DNA of 47,264 nucleotides, taken from positions 1 to 47,264 of the forward strand of contig NZ_BAJW01000021.1 of the NCBI RefSeq assembly GCF_000613905.1, given 5' to 3'. Below the pieces are notes generated by a model that searched no databases, was not told the origin of the DNA, and saw only the letters and a list, made by a program, of their open reading frames with translations. The translations under genes were made by a program, and so were the position numbers. Source of the DNA: Acetobacter persici JCM 25330 (GTDB lineage: Bacteria; Pseudomonadota; Alphaproteobacteria; Acetobacterales; Acetobacteraceae). Numbering within the stretch: the first letter of the stretch is position 1; each line of letters opens with the position of its first letter. Positions 1 through 9,018 of this stretch are shown piece by piece.

Positions 1-28
1 TCCACCCCCCACCACCAAAGGACGTCCC

Positions 29-620
29 ATGGCAAAACCCAGCCCCAAAAACCGCCGCGCCACACGCACCCCCGTCCCAAACCTCACCCCTGAAAACGGC
101 CCCACGCCCGAACGTCGCGCCCGCTCGGAATTTGTCGGCACAGCTCCCGCCCGTGTCCTGCGCACCGTGCAGGCTCTGCTTCAGGCCGGGGACATTACGC
201 AGCCCGCCGCCGATGCCGCGGAACGCTGGTATCGGGACTATGTGTTTGGCTACTGCGATTATGTGGAGTTTTCAGACCAGCGTCGCCCCGGCACGCTCAC
301 CCGGCATGATGCTGTGTCATGGCAACTGGTCCGCGCCCGCGCGATGGCCCGCGTGACGGACGTGCGGGAGGCGTTGGGCCTGTGCGCGCACCAGCGCCTG
401 CGGATGCTGCTGGTGGATGAACTCTCGTTTCGTGCCATGGGCGAGGCCCTGTTCCCCACCATTTCAGCCGGGTCTTCCCAGCGGAAAAATTGCCGCCCAG
501 TGCGCCTTGTTGCTGGAACAGCTCGCCGCGCGGGAGGAGGCCGCCCGTAAGGCCGCCAAAGCCGCCCGCACCGCAAAACACAGCCCCGCGCAGACCACAG
601 CCGCCACAGAAGAGGCTTGA
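29..620 (+). pseudogene. Unrecognised basic regulator-like protein, frameshifted
   Basis: The ATG at 29 has a strong ribosome site (AAAGGA at 17-22, 6-base spacing). The frame runs cleanly to about position 484 and then loses sense. The +1 frame carries on with an Ala/Glu/Lys-rich helix and stops at 618-620, so a run of five A at 485-489 probably should be four. The reconstructed protein is about 196 residues: a basic, Pro/Arg-rich N-terminus, a helical middle (roughly residues 50-150) with a segment that could be a helix-turn-helix, and a charged C-terminal helix. The middle reminds me of DUF6456-type alphaproteobacterial regulators, but I cannot confirm a family. It lies just upstream of grxB on the same strand. 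The function is unknown. Confidence 0.5.
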
Positions 621-685
621 CGCGCAGGGGTATTTCAGAACAGGGCAGGGGAGACCAGTCCCGCATCAGCAAGGAGCCGCGCAGC

Positions 686-1333
686 ATGACCCGGAAACTC
701 TATATCTATGATCACTGCCCGTTCTGCGTGAAAGCAGAGATGATCTTCGGCCTGAAAAACCTCCCCTTCGAGCGCATCATCCTGCTGAATGATGATGAAG
801 CCGGGCCAATCGGCATGGTCGGCCGCAAATCCCTGCCCATTCTGGAAGAAGAGGGCCGGTTCATGCCGGAAAGCATGGATATCGTCACCCATATTGACCA
901 GCAGGGCACCCCCATCCTTACCGGCACGCCCAACCCGACCATTACGGAATGGATCAGCGCCACCAGCAGCGCGGTCTATCGCCTGTTCCTGCCGCGTGCC
1001 GCCTGTGCGCCGCTGCCGGAATTCGCCACAACCGCGGCCCGCGCCTATTTCGTGACGAAGAAAGAAGCCTCAACCGGCCCGTTTTTTGAAATCCTGAAAG
1101 ACAGCACGGCAGAAATCGGCACCCTGAATAAAATGCTGGAGATGCTGGCCCCCTTTATCCGCAGCCCGGAGGCAGTCAACGGCACCCTCTCCACAGATGA
1201 TCTCCATCTGTTTGCGCACCTGCACAGCCTCTCGCTCATTCGCGGTATCGTCTACCCGCCCGCCGTTGAGGCCTACCGCCAGACCCTCTCCCGCCTCTCT
1301 GGCGTCAGACTGTATGACGCGATTGCCGCCTGA
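686..1333 (+). CDS. grxB: Glutaredoxin 2 (GrxB-type)
   Basis: This is a glutathione-dependent thiol-disulfide oxidoreductase of the GrxB type, a GST-fold glutaredoxin of about 215 residues, which is the usual family length. The N-terminal thioredoxin-like half carries the dithiol active site CPFC at residues 11-14, and the C-terminal half is all-helical. The ATG at 686 is chosen because AAGGAG lies at 671-676 with good spacing and because the N-terminus then matches the family. An earlier in-frame start at 617 would add 23 unrelated residues. The gene is convergent with the secreted-protein gene at 1371-2257. The likely role is cytosolic thiol redox homeostasis. Confidence 0.88.
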   Translation: MTRKLYIYDHCPFCVKAEMIFGLKNLPFERIILLNDDEAGPIGMVGRKSLPILEEEGRFMPESMDIVTHIDQQGTPILTGTPNPTITEWISATSSAVYRLFLPRAACAPLPEFATTAARAYFVTKKEASTGPFFEILKDSTAEIGTLNKMLEMLAPFIRSPEAVNGTLSTDDLHLFAHLHSLSLIRGIVYPPAVEAYRQTLSRLSGVRLYDAIAA

Positions 1334-1370
1334 TCCTCTTTTCTGCTTCAGGTCTCAGGTCGCGGCCTTT

Positions 1371-2257
1371 TTAGTGCCGTGGCCGTTCTGAACGGATCCT
1401 TTGTGGCATCGGCTGGAGCGCGTTCTGTAACAGCCGCAGCTTTTCCGCAGTGACGCAAAAGCCGATATCCGCGGAAAATCCAGTGCCTTCAGGGCTGAAA
1501 CCCGATGTGTCCAGGCAGCTTTGCGTCACCTGCTTCAGCCAGAGCGCATAGGACTGCTCCGTAAGGCCATGCGGCGTGCGCGACACCAGACGCTGCCTGA
1601 TCGCGCGATCAAGATAAACAGTGATATCGGAAACACAGAGATTTGTCGTGCGCTGGTCAGGGTGGCAGGTCTTAAGCGTGTCTCGATACAGCTTTCTACA
1701 GCATCATCAGACGTATAAGGACTATGGATGCACTGGCGGAGAGCCGCCATATCCGCGTCCTGCTCACACCGCTTCTCAGCAGGAACGGGCTTATCATCCG
1801 GCAGGTGATGCGGATAAAAAATGCAGTCCGTCAAATGATCTCTGCTTAAAATAAACTGTAGGGAAACCGGCAGCGTCTTTGTCCCGTCAGACCACATCCC
1901 CTGCATCCCGGACGCAGTGTAAAAACTGAGAGGATCTGCCTTCTCCCGGCTACCGGCTACAAAATGGAGCCTGAAAACCTCTTTATCCTGCCCGGATAAA
2001 ACAACATGATTGCCTGCAACCTGCACAGTCAGAGGAATAATTTTTTGCCCGGAGGCAGAGGAATAATGCGCCTTTGTCGGATGCGTCCGGTTTTCAAGAG
2101 TGATAATCATCGTAATCGGGTCTTCCCCGATCGTGCCACTCATTCCCAGATCCTGCGTGGCCGGGGGATTCCCCTCTGCATAAGAAGAGCCGGGTGCCAT
2201 CATGCAGATCATGAGGAACAGAAAAACGCCGCGTAGTACAAAGCCAAAACCCGTCAC
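1371..2257 (-). pseudogene. Secreted hypothetical protein, frameshifted near 1673
   Basis: The gene starts with GTG at 2257, a few bases after the stop of the upstream LprI-like gene, and has an N-terminal signal peptide (hydrophobic stretch ending near SSYA). The middle is beta-rich and unrecognised. The first frame degenerates after the Cys-containing segment near 1680. Another frame continues with sensible sequence (Cys-rich, ending at 1371), so one base is probably missing near 1672-1675. The joined protein would be about 295 residues, with Cys-containing tail segments as in periplasmic or LprI-like proteins. It is the last gene of a three-gene operon with 2261-2668 and 2671-4053. The function is unknown. 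Confidence 0.5.
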
Positions 2258-2260
2258 GGC

Positions 2261-2668
2261 CTATTTTTCCCGTTCCATAAACCGACCATACACTGTCTCC
2301 AGTTCACCCTGATGGTGCCGTGTCAGGGCTTCCAGACAGCCAAAATGCGCTGCCGGGCCGCCTGAGGCACCATCATAAAGGTGATATTCAGCATCACAGA
2401 GTCTGTTTTTATAGCGGTCCCAGTCCTGTTCCGCGTGCTGAAAATCGTCCAGAGAGGCAGCAGGAAGAGTGTCCCGAATACGCTTCTCCGCCTGCGCAAG
2501 CCGCGCATCCGCCTGCCGCGCTGCGTCAGAAAGGCAGTTTGTAAAAAGGCTTTCTGGCCCAACGGATCGGCAGGGGGCGTCTGGCGCATTCATATGTTGT
2601 GCAAAGCTGGAAACAGGCACCGCCATCAGTGCGGTGCCAAGCATCATGCTGGTTAAGGGCCTTTTCAT
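2261..2668 (-). CDS. LprI/DUF1311-like secreted protein
   Basis: This is a protein of about 135 residues with a Sec signal peptide (cleavage near SSFAQ). The mature domain is helical with conserved Cys residues and the pattern of DUF1311 (lysozyme inhibitor LprI N-terminal-like): a Cys near the start, an NCLSDAA-type helix, a long charged helix and a late GCLEALTRHH segment. The ATG at 2668 lies 2 bases after the TGA of the upstream sorbosone dehydrogenase gene, so translation is probably coupled. A GTG two codons earlier is also possible. DUF1311 proteins are periplasmic and some bind lysozyme. That activity here is inference only. Confidence 0.72.
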   Translation of the reverse strand: MKRPLTSMMLGTALMAVPVSSFAQHMNAPDAPCRSVGPESLFTNCLSDAARQADARLAQAEKRIRDTLPAASLDDFQHAEQDWDRYKNRLCDAEYHLYDGASGGPAAHFGCLEALTRHHQGELETVYGRFMEREK

Positions 2669-2670
2669 CC

Positions 2671-4053
2671 TCACTCACCCTGTGCCGGAGTACTGCCATC
2701 CGCCGGAGCCCTACCGTCAGGCTGCTTGCCAGAAACCCGCCAGATCACATTGCCCACATCATCCGCCACCAGCACAGCGCCTGTCTTGTCCAGAGCCATC
2801 CCCACAGGCCGACCGTGCGTCTGGTCTTCATCCGGCGTCAGAAAACCCGTCAGCACATCAATCGGCGCGCCCGAGGGGTGACCATTCAGGAACGGCACAA
2901 AAATCACCTTATATCCGCTCTTGGGGCGGCGGTTCCATGAGCCATGCTGCGCAATCAGCGCGCCATTCCGCCAGACGGCGGGCAATGTGCTCTCCTGCGT
3001 AAAGATCAGGCCAAGGCTTGCAGTATGCGGACCAAGCGCATAATCCGGCGCAATGGCAGAGGCCACCAGTTCCGGGTTCTGCGGGCTGACGCGCTGATCC
3101 ACATGCCCGCCATAGTAGCTATAGGGCCAGCCATAAAACGCCCCGTCTTTGACGGATGTCAGGTAATCCGGCACCAGATCACTGCCAATTTCATCCCGCT
3201 CATTCACAACCGCCCACAAAGCGCCGGACTGAGGCTCCCACGCCATGCCGTTCGGGTTGCGCAGCCCGGTCGCAAAGGGCGTTAAACTGCCGGTTTTCAC
3301 ATCAAGTTTGTCAATGCGGGCGCGGCCTTCTTCCGCCTGCAGGCCATTTTCGGCCACATTGCTGTTGGAGCCAATGCTCACATACAGGGTCTGCCCATCC
3401 GGGCTGGCCAGAATGTTTTTCGTCCAGTGATGATTATAGCCGGAGGGCAGATCAACCACTTTTTCCCCGGCGGAGGTAATGGATTTCTCACCGGCCTGAT
3501 ACGGAAAACGCCAGACAGAATCAGCATTCGCAACATAAAACGTGTCGCCCACCAGCGCCATGCCAAAGGGGGACTGTAGATGGTCCAGAAAGACGCTCTG
3601 CTCCTCAGCCACCCCGTCACCATCCGCGTCCCGCAACAGCAGGATCCGGTTCGGGCTGGGCACATCTGCCCCCACAAGCCCCTGAATGGTGCGGGCAATC
3701 CGGTTTTTCAAATTTTCTTTGTCTGTCCCGGGGGAGTTGGTTTCAGCCACCAGAACATCGCCGTTCGGCAAGGTATAAAGCCAGCGCGGGTGGTTCAGCC
3801 CGCTGGCAAAGGCCTTCACGGCCAGCCCTTCAGAGGCATGGGGCGTTTCTCCTGCCTTCCAGCCAATCGGGCGGGCGATATTGACGGTCGGCATCAGAGT
3901 TTTGTTCGGCGGCGGCAGCTTGGGGTGCGGCCCTGTGCCCGCGGAAACAGAGAGCTGGGCCGTTTCCGGCCTCAGAACAAATTTGTAGGTCCCTGCGCCA
4001 ATCACGGCCAGAACAACCCCCAACCCGAGAAGATAGCGGCTCGTACGTGTCAT
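2671..4053 (-). CDS. L-sorbosone dehydrogenase-type quinoprotein
   Basis: This is a six-bladed beta-propeller dehydrogenase of the soluble-glucose/L-sorbosone dehydrogenase family, typical of acetic acid bacteria and expected to use PQQ in the periplasm. I choose the ATG at 4053 (about 460 residues), which places an N-terminal membrane anchor at residues 7-27. The upstream start at 4098 would put 15 polar residues before it. Visible family features include HPRWLY near the start of blade 1, [21 protein letters not shown] and the closing GRPVGMALD blade. It heads an operon with the LprI-like gene and the secreted protein. The exact sugar substrate cannot be told from sequence. Confidence 0.83.
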   Translation of the reverse strand: MTRTSRYLLGLGVVLAVIGAGTYKFVLRPETAQLSVSAGTGPHPKLPPPNKTLMPTVNIARPIGWKAGETPHASEGLAVKAFASGLNHPRWLYTLPNGDVLVAETNSPGTDKENLKNRIARTIQGLVGADVPSPNRILLLRDADGDGVAEEQSVFLDHLQSPFGMALVGDTFYVANADSVWRFPYQAGEKSITSAGEKVVDLPSGYNHHWTKNILASPDGQTLYVSIGSNSNVAENGLQAEEGRARIDKLDVKTGSLTPFATGLRNPNGMAWEPQSGALWAVVNERDEIGSDLVPDYLTSVKDGAFYGWPYSYYGGHVDQRVSPQNPELVASAIAPDYALGPHTASLGLIFTQESTLPAVWRNGALIAQHGSWNRRPKSGYKVIFVPFLNGHPSGAPIDVLTGFLTPDEDQTHGRPVGMALDKTGAVLVADDVGNVIWRVSGKQPDGRAPADGSTPAQGE

Positions 4054-4204
4054 TGTGTGGTTATCCCTGTTGTCAGGCACACGGTTACAGACCTGCACCG
4101 GAGCCGCATAAAAGGAATTTCAGGTCACAAAATATCGGGACGCAAGAAAAATCGTCCTGCATCCCTTTAAAACACACAGCCGGGGAGGGAGTTCATTCAG
4201 GTCC

Positions 4205-4228
4205 TCTTTTTTCAAAGAAGAAAAAAGA
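4205..4228 (-). terminator. Likely terminator of the nitrilase gene
   Basis: A 9-bp inverted repeat (TCTTTTTTC at 4205-4213, GAAAAAAGA at 4220-4228) with a 6-base loop lies 2 bases past the nitrilase stop on the minus strand. The stem is A/T-rich, so it is a weak candidate. Confidence 0.4.
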
Positions 4229-4230
4229 CG

Positions 4231-5199
4231 TTATTCCCCCTCTTCGTCACGCCCCTGCGGCGCACAGTCCGGCCCGGAAAAAGCAACAGGCCGCTGAGGC
4301 GCATCATTCACCCGTAAACTGAACACATCCGGGCGGGCATAATGGCCCGCAACATCCAGATCATATTTCCCCCGGACCACATCATCCAGATCAATATCCG
4401 CCGTCAGAACGGCTTCCCGGTCATAAACCGGGCCAGCAATAATCTCCCCAAACGGATCAACAATCACGCTGCCACCCCGGATCAGCACAGTATCCGGGTT
4501 GTTGCCCTGATGGCAGTCATATTGCTCCGGCGCGTCCGCCCGCGTCATATACTGGCAGGCGCTCAGCACAAAAGTCCGGCCTTCATACGCAATATGCCGC
4601 ATGGAAACCTGCCAGATAGCGCGTTCATCCACCGTTGGCGCACACCAGAGGCTAATGCCTTGCGCATACAGGCTCTGGCGCAGCGCAGGCATATAGTTTT
4701 CCCAGCAGATCGCAGCGCCTATCCGCCCGATGTCCGTCTCAAAAACCGGCAGGGTGGACCCATCGCCCTGTCCCCACACCAGCCGTTCCGTCCCGGTTGG
4801 CATCAGCTTGCGGTGCTTGCCAAGAAGAGCGCCGTCCTGCCCAAAAAACAGGGCCGTGCAGTACAGTGTGGCACCCTCACGCTCAATCACCCCGACCACC
4901 AGATGCGCTTTCATCTTCGCGGCAAAGCCGCCAATCCGCGCCGTCTCAGGGCCGGGCACGGTAATGGCCGATTTCCAGTACCGCAGGTAATCTTCACGTC
5001 CTTCCGGAAAACGGCTTCCCAGAACTGCCCCAAAGCTCAGCCCCTTCGGATACCCGCCAATATAGGCTTCCGGAAAAACGGCAAGCTCAACACCCTGCGC
5101 TGCCGCGGTCTCGCACAGGGCCTCCATGCGGTCCAGTGTGCGGGGCGTGTCAAAAAGGGTGGTTCCTGCCTGTATAACAGCAACACGACGCTGGCTCAT
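4231..5199 (-). CDS. Nitrilase / carbon-nitrogen hydrolase
   Basis: This is an aliphatic or arylacetonitrile-type nitrilase of about 322 residues, hydrolysing a nitrile to an acid and ammonia in the cytosol. The catalytic triad is visible: Glu44 in FPEAYIGGYP, Lys131 in KHRKLMPT and Cys165 in AICWENYMP. The NPDTVLIRGGS segment and the YDLDVAGHY C-terminus also match bona fide nitrilases rather than amidases. The ATG at 5199 fits the family N-terminus, and an ATG five codons upstream (5214) is possible. The open frame extends far upstream (to 5703) only because it runs antisense through the LysR gene. It is divergent from that LysR gene, which probably regulates it. Confidence 0.88.
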   Translation of the reverse strand: MSQRRVAVIQAGTTLFDTPRTLDRMEALCETAAAQGVELAVFPEAYIGGYPKGLSFGAVLGSRFPEGREDYLRYWKSAITVPGPETARIGGFAAKMKAHLVVGVIEREGATLYCTALFFGQDGALLGKHRKLMPTGTERLVWGQGDGSTLPVFETDIGRIGAAICWENYMPALRQSLYAQGISLWCAPTVDERAIWQVSMRHIAYEGRTFVLSACQYMTRADAPEQYDCHQGNNPDTVLIRGGSVIVDPFGEIIAGPVYDREAVLTADIDLDDVVRGKYDLDVAGHYARPDVFSLRVNDAPQRPVAFSGPDCAPQGRDEEGE

Positions 5200-5272
5200 G
5201 TCCGGATCTCTCATGATGATCGTAACGGTGGGGGAGAGCAGAAGAGTGGACTTTCTCCCCATATCAGGCAAA

Positions 5273-5292
5273 TTGATTGTTTGGATAATCAA
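5273..5292. promoter_or_regulatory. Probable LysR operator in the nitrilase/LysR divergent promoter
   Basis: TTGATT (5273-5278) and AATCAA (5287-5292) form a perfect inverted repeat separated by 8 bases. It sits between the divergent starts at 5199 and 5309 and has the dyad shape and T/A ends expected of a LysR box. It lies in a locally A/T-rich stretch. Confidence 0.55.
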
Positions 5293-5308
5293 AATCACCA
5301 CGGTCGAT

Positions 5309-6223
5309 ATGCCCCGCCTCGATTTCAATCTGGCCACCGTCTTTCTTGCTTTGTGGGAAGAGCGCAGCGTGTCAAAAGCCGCCCGGCGTCTGTCGCTCAG
5401 CCAGTCAGCCGTCAGCGCTGCGCTGGCGCGCCTGCGTGAGGCTGCGGGAGACCCTCTGTTTGTCCGCACGCGGGAGGGCATGCAGCCCACCCAGCGCGCC
5501 CTTGCCATGGCCGAGCCGATGCAGAGCGGCGCCATGCTGATCCATTCCGCATTTTCCGCCCGGACAGCGTTTGACCCCGCAACCAGCCGCCAGCATTTTT
5601 CTCTTGGTATGTCAGATGATTTCCAGATTGCCGCAGGCCCGCTGATTGCACGGCGTCTGGCGCAGGAGGCCCCCGGCATTACCGTCACATTCAGGCAGGC
5701 CAACCGGCACCGTGTCGAAGCTTTGTTTGAAGCGGGAGAAATCGATTTTGCCGTTATCGCCCAGCCCGCGCAGCCATCCGCCCTTCAGCAGCAGGAGATC
5801 GGCCAGTCCGCCTATGCCTGCCTGCTGGACCAGCGGGCCTGTCACGTCCCAATTCCCCTCAGTCTGGAGGATTATCTCGCACTCCCGCATATTCTGGTGT
5901 CGTTCTCAGGGCGGGACGGGATTGTGGACCACGTTTTGAAAAAACTCCGTCGTACCCGTCGGGTTCAGTCAGCCCTGACGCATTTTTCATCCCTGCCACC
6001 CTTTCTCACAGGCACCCGCGCTGTCTCCACACTCCCGGTGCATGCCGCCCGGAGCCTCGCCGCCATCTCCGGCCTGACCGTCTGCGCGGCCCCCATCCCC
6101 CTGCCGTCCTATACCGTCTCCCTTCTCTGGCAACGCACGGCCGATACTCTCTGGATGCGCCAGCTTATCAGAGACGCTTTCCAACAGGTTTTACCAGAAC
6201 CAGAAACGCGTTCTCTCCTCTAA
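5309..6223 (+). CDS. LysR-family transcriptional regulator
   Basis: This is a regulator of about 304 residues. Residues 1-60 form the LysR winged helix-turn-helix (LATVFLALWEERSVSKAARR, then SQSAVSAALARLRE and DPLFVRTREGMQPT). The rest is the periplasmic-binding-protein-like effector domain. The ATG at 5309 is chosen because it places the HTH at the usual distance from the N-terminus. The earlier in-frame start at 5126 would run through the promoter. It is divergent from the nitrilase with a palindromic box between them, so it most likely controls that gene and its own expression. The effector is unknown. Confidence 0.88.
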   Translation: MPRLDFNLATVFLALWEERSVSKAARRLSLSQSAVSAALARLREAAGDPLFVRTREGMQPTQRALAMAEPMQSGAMLIHSAFSARTAFDPATSRQHFSLGMSDDFQIAAGPLIARRLAQEAPGITVTFRQANRHRVEALFEAGEIDFAVIAQPAQPSALQQQEIGQSAYACLLDQRACHVPIPLSLEDYLALPHILVSFSGRDGIVDHVLKKLRRTRRVQSALTHFSSLPPFLTGTRAVSTLPVHAARSLAAISGLTVCAAPIPLPSYTVSLLWQRTADTLWMRQLIRDAFQQVLPEPETRSLL

Positions 6224-6405
6224 AGCCCTCTTCACAGCCCCCAATCTGCGCTTTTTTCCGTTTTTGCAACCGGTCAAAAAACCCTTGTCGGCGCGCGTGG
6301 TCACTCTTACTCCTTGGGCATCATCGCAACAGTCTCGCCAGCGGGGTTTTCTCCCGGGGCGGCTCAAGGCGTGATGAAAAATTTCTCAAAATATCAGGAG
6401 TTTTC

Positions 6406-6843
6406 ATGGCGCGCTCATGCCCGTCTGCGTGCCTGCGCACGGGGGCCGTGTTCTGCTCGGCCGCCACATGGTGGGTTCTGGTTGCCAGACAGGAGGCCGC
6501 GCTGGTTTTCTGCCCCATCCTCGCGCAAACCGAAAACCACCACCGGGCAGACCTCCCGCTCCCCTGGGCGGAAGCCCTGCAAGCCGGTTGCCCGGATGGC
6601 ACGCGCATCCGCTGCCGTCCCGTCCTGCGGGCGTCCACTTACGGGCTGACCTATCGCGGCCAGCTCGGCGCGTGCTTTACAGAGCGGCTTGTTCTGGCGC
6701 TGACCACGGAACTCCACCACCGCCAGCAGGAAGACCGCTTCGCACCACGTCTTCCCAAAAATGCCCCGTCCTGCCGGGGTGCACTCTCCCTGCCTCCGCC
6801 GCGCCCGGAGCCCCGCTCCCCGCGTGCCCTGCATTTTTTCTGA
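6406..6843 (+). CDS. Hypothetical protein at the left end of the phage block
   Basis: The open frame encodes about 145 residues. Its ATG at 6406 is preceded by a good ribosome site (CAGGAG ending at 6400, 5-base spacing), which favours it over the overlapping 175-residue frame starting at 6417. The N-terminus is hydrophobic and the C-terminal 30 residues are Pro/Arg-rich. I do not recognise a family. The stop at 6841-6843 lies 6 bases before the next small gene, which leads into the terminase, so it is probably the first gene of the phage operon. It could be a spurious frame in GC-rich DNA. Confidence 0.4.
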   Translation: MARSCPSACLRTGAVFCSAATWWVLVARQEAALVFCPILAQTENHHRADLPLPWAEALQAGCPDGTRIRCRPVLRASTYGLTYRGQLGACFTERLVLALTTELHHRQQEDRFAPRLPKNAPSCRGALSLPPPRPEPRSPRALHFF

Positions 6844-6849
6844 AAGATC

Positions 6850-7113
6850 ATGTCAGAAAAACCAGCCTCACCAAAACGACGCCCCAGAAAATCCACGCCC
6901 ATCACCCCGCTGGATATTTTCACCCGCGTCATGCTGGGGGATGAAACCATTACAGACCGGCAGTTTGACGCCGCCAAAGTGGCCGCCCCCTACCTGCATC
7001 CCAAACTGGCCGGCCTGTCCATGAATGCGGTTGTCCGCCGTGGCGTTGAGGAGTTTTCGGATGATGAACTCAGCACACTTGCGCAAACAGGCGCAGCAGG
7101 CTGCCCGGACTGA
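6850..7113 (+). CDS. Small protein upstream of terminase, possible small terminase/DNA-packaging protein
   Basis: This protein of about 87 residues has a basic N-terminus (KRRPRK) followed by a helical domain with the pattern ITPLDIFTRVML, AAKVAAPYLHPKLAGL. That pattern is common in short proteins next to terminase genes in alphaproteobacterial prophages. Its end overlaps the start of the terminase gene by about 50 bases, which suggests translational coupling. The role as small terminase subunit is inferred from position and general shape only. Confidence 0.6.
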   Translation: MSEKPASPKRRPRKSTPITPLDIFTRVMLGDETITDRQFDAAKVAAPYLHPKLAGLSMNAVVRRGVEEFSDDELSTLAQTGAAGCPD

Positions 7114-8502
7114 ACTCGCCCGGCGTGCCGCCGCACGGGATGGCCTTCTGGATTTCACGCGCTACACCATGCCGAACTACAAACCCGGCGCGCATCACCA
7201 TCTGCTGTGTGAAAAACTGAACGCGGTCGAACGCGGCAGCATCACCCGCCTCATGGTGTTCATGCCGCCCCGGCATGGAAAATCCGAGTTAACCAGCAAG
7301 CGTTTTCCCGCATGGTATCTCGGGCGCAATCCCAAAAAGCAGGTTGTCTGCGCGTCCTATGGGGCCTCTCTGGCGCAGGATTTCGGGCGGGATGTCCGTA
7401 ACCTTGTTGCTTCCCGCCGCTTCAGTTCCCTGTTTCCCACCGTCACGCTGGCAGCAGACAGCAGCGCGAAGGACGCATGGCACACAGGGCAGGGCGGTCT
7501 TTACGCCAGCATGGGCCTCGGCGGCGGGCTGACAGGCAAGGGGGCCGATCTCGCGATCGTGGATGATCCCGTCAAGGACCGTCAGGAGGCCGAAAGCCCG
7601 GCCCGCCGCGCCGCTGTGTGGGACTGGTACCGCGCCGTCCTGCGCACCCGCCTCATGCCCGGAGGGGCGATCGTCTTAGTCATGACGCGCTGGTCCCCGG
7701 ATGATCTTGCGGGCCGCCTGCTTGATGAAATGCACAGCGGCACGGGGGAAGAGTGGGAGATCCTCAGCCTGCCTGCACTGGCGGAAGAGGCCGATCCACT
7801 CCACCGCATCCCCGGCGCAGCCTCTGGCCACAAGCCTTCCCGGAGCCGGAACTCGCCCGTATCCGCCTCGCTATCGGCGCGCGGGAATGGGGCGCCCTCT
7901 ATCAGCAATCCCCCGTCCCGGCGGAAGGTACACTGTTCCAGACGAGCATGATCACCGTGCAACAGGCCGCCCCGGCAGGCGGCCAGACCGTGCGACGATG
8001 GGACCTCGCCGCCACCCGGCAGGGCACCGGGCGCGATGCGGACTGGACAGTCGGCGTCAAACTTTCCCGCCTGCCCGATGGCCGGTTCTGCGTGCTGGAT
8101 GTCACCCGCCTGCGTGGAGACCCTGCTCAGGTGGAGGCAACCCTCCTCGCCATCGCAGCGCAGGATGGCCCCGCAACCCGCATCATCCTGCCGCAGGACC
8201 CCGGTCAGGCCGGTGTCGCGCAGGCCCGTTACCTCACAGGCCGCCTCGCGGGCTATCAGGTTAAAACCGTGCGGGAAACCGGGGATAAAGCCACCCGCGC
8301 CGCGCCCTTCGCAGCGCAGGTCAACGCAGGCAACGTGCTGGCCGTCCGCGCCCCGTGGACCCCGCATTTTCTCGAAGAACTCGCCGCCTTCCCCGGCGGC
8401 GGACATGACGATCAGGTCGACGCCGCCGCAGGCGCCTTCACAGCCCTCACTGACACCACACCCCTCCCACGCTTCGCCCCGGACTTCCTTTCCAGAATTT
8501 GA
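7061..8502 (+). pseudogene. Phage terminase large subunit, frameshifted near 7821
   Basis: This is the DNA-packaging motor ATPase/nuclease. The ATG at 7061 follows GAGGAG at 7048-7053. The first frame holds the Walker A-like PPRHGKSE, the Walker B region ADLAIVDDP and TRWSPDDLAGRL. It loses sense at about 7821, and the other frame resumes at LWPQAFPEPE and carries the nuclease domain (WDLAAT, RFCVLDV, GGHDDQVDAAAGAF) to 8502. A single missing base at about 7821 (a C in the run before CTCTGG) joins both parts into about 480 residues, the usual length. It is split from the portal gene by nearly 5 kb of bacterial genes, which is abnormal for a tailed phage. Confidence 0.85.
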
Positions 8503-8514
8503 ATCCTGAAGTCT

Positions 8515-8963
8515 TCACAGGCAGCGTTTGAAAAATACAACCTGCTCGGTTTCTATAAAGCCCATCGCGGTATGAAACCGGCGGCTGGCGTCATTCTCCA
8601 GAGGCGCGTCCGAGGCAAATTCCATGCACCCAAGGTTTTTGCCCCACAGAGCCACAGCCTCACATAAACTCCGGGCAATGTCCCGCCGCCGGTATGGTTC
8701 CAGCACGTAAATGCCTTCCAGAAAGACGACAGGGGAGGTCGTGCATCCGTTCACATAATCGGTACGAAGCCCTGCCTCGGCAAACCCGACGATAAGCCTG
8801 TGTCTGTTCGCGCAAGGAAAGCAGAAGAGCGTGCCGAACCGTTTCGGAAATAGTCTTCAAGTTCGCTCTTATGGGTAGCTTCCGATGTTTCTGGCCACAG
8901 GGAGGCGCGTAAGCGTGCCCAGCTTTCCAGCGTCTCTCTTGTAGCAGGAATGATGGTCATCAT
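8515..8963 (-). pseudogene. GNAT acetyltransferase, AAC(6')-like, frameshifted
   Basis: This is a GCN5-related N-acetyltransferase resembling aminoglycoside 6'-N-acetyltransferases. The N-terminal frame (ATG ATG at 8963) has ARLRASLWPE and the helix EDYFRN. The C-terminal frame has GCTTSPVVFLEGIYV, the acetyl-CoA loop motif PYRRRDIARSL and the terminal AMGFIETE. The two are joined by restoring one A near 8791-8796, which gives GFAEAGLRTDYVNGC across the junction. The repaired protein is about 149 residues, the normal length for this family. It ends 12 bases from the terminase stop, convergent. Actual aminoglycoside resistance is not implied. Confidence 0.75.
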
Positions 8964-9018
8964 CTTTTCGCGCCCTTTGGTCACTCGTTAGGTCAGGAGG
9001 AGTGAGGGGTGTCTATTT

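Noticed and set aside
5303..5703. N-terminal extension of the nitrilase frame through the LysR gene
   Set aside because: This part is antisense to the LysR HTH; the nitrilase family starts at 5199.
6417..6944. 175-residue plus-strand frame overlapping the gene at 6406
   Set aside because: Pro/Gly/Arg-rich, no ribosome site, and runs into the small terminase-region gene.
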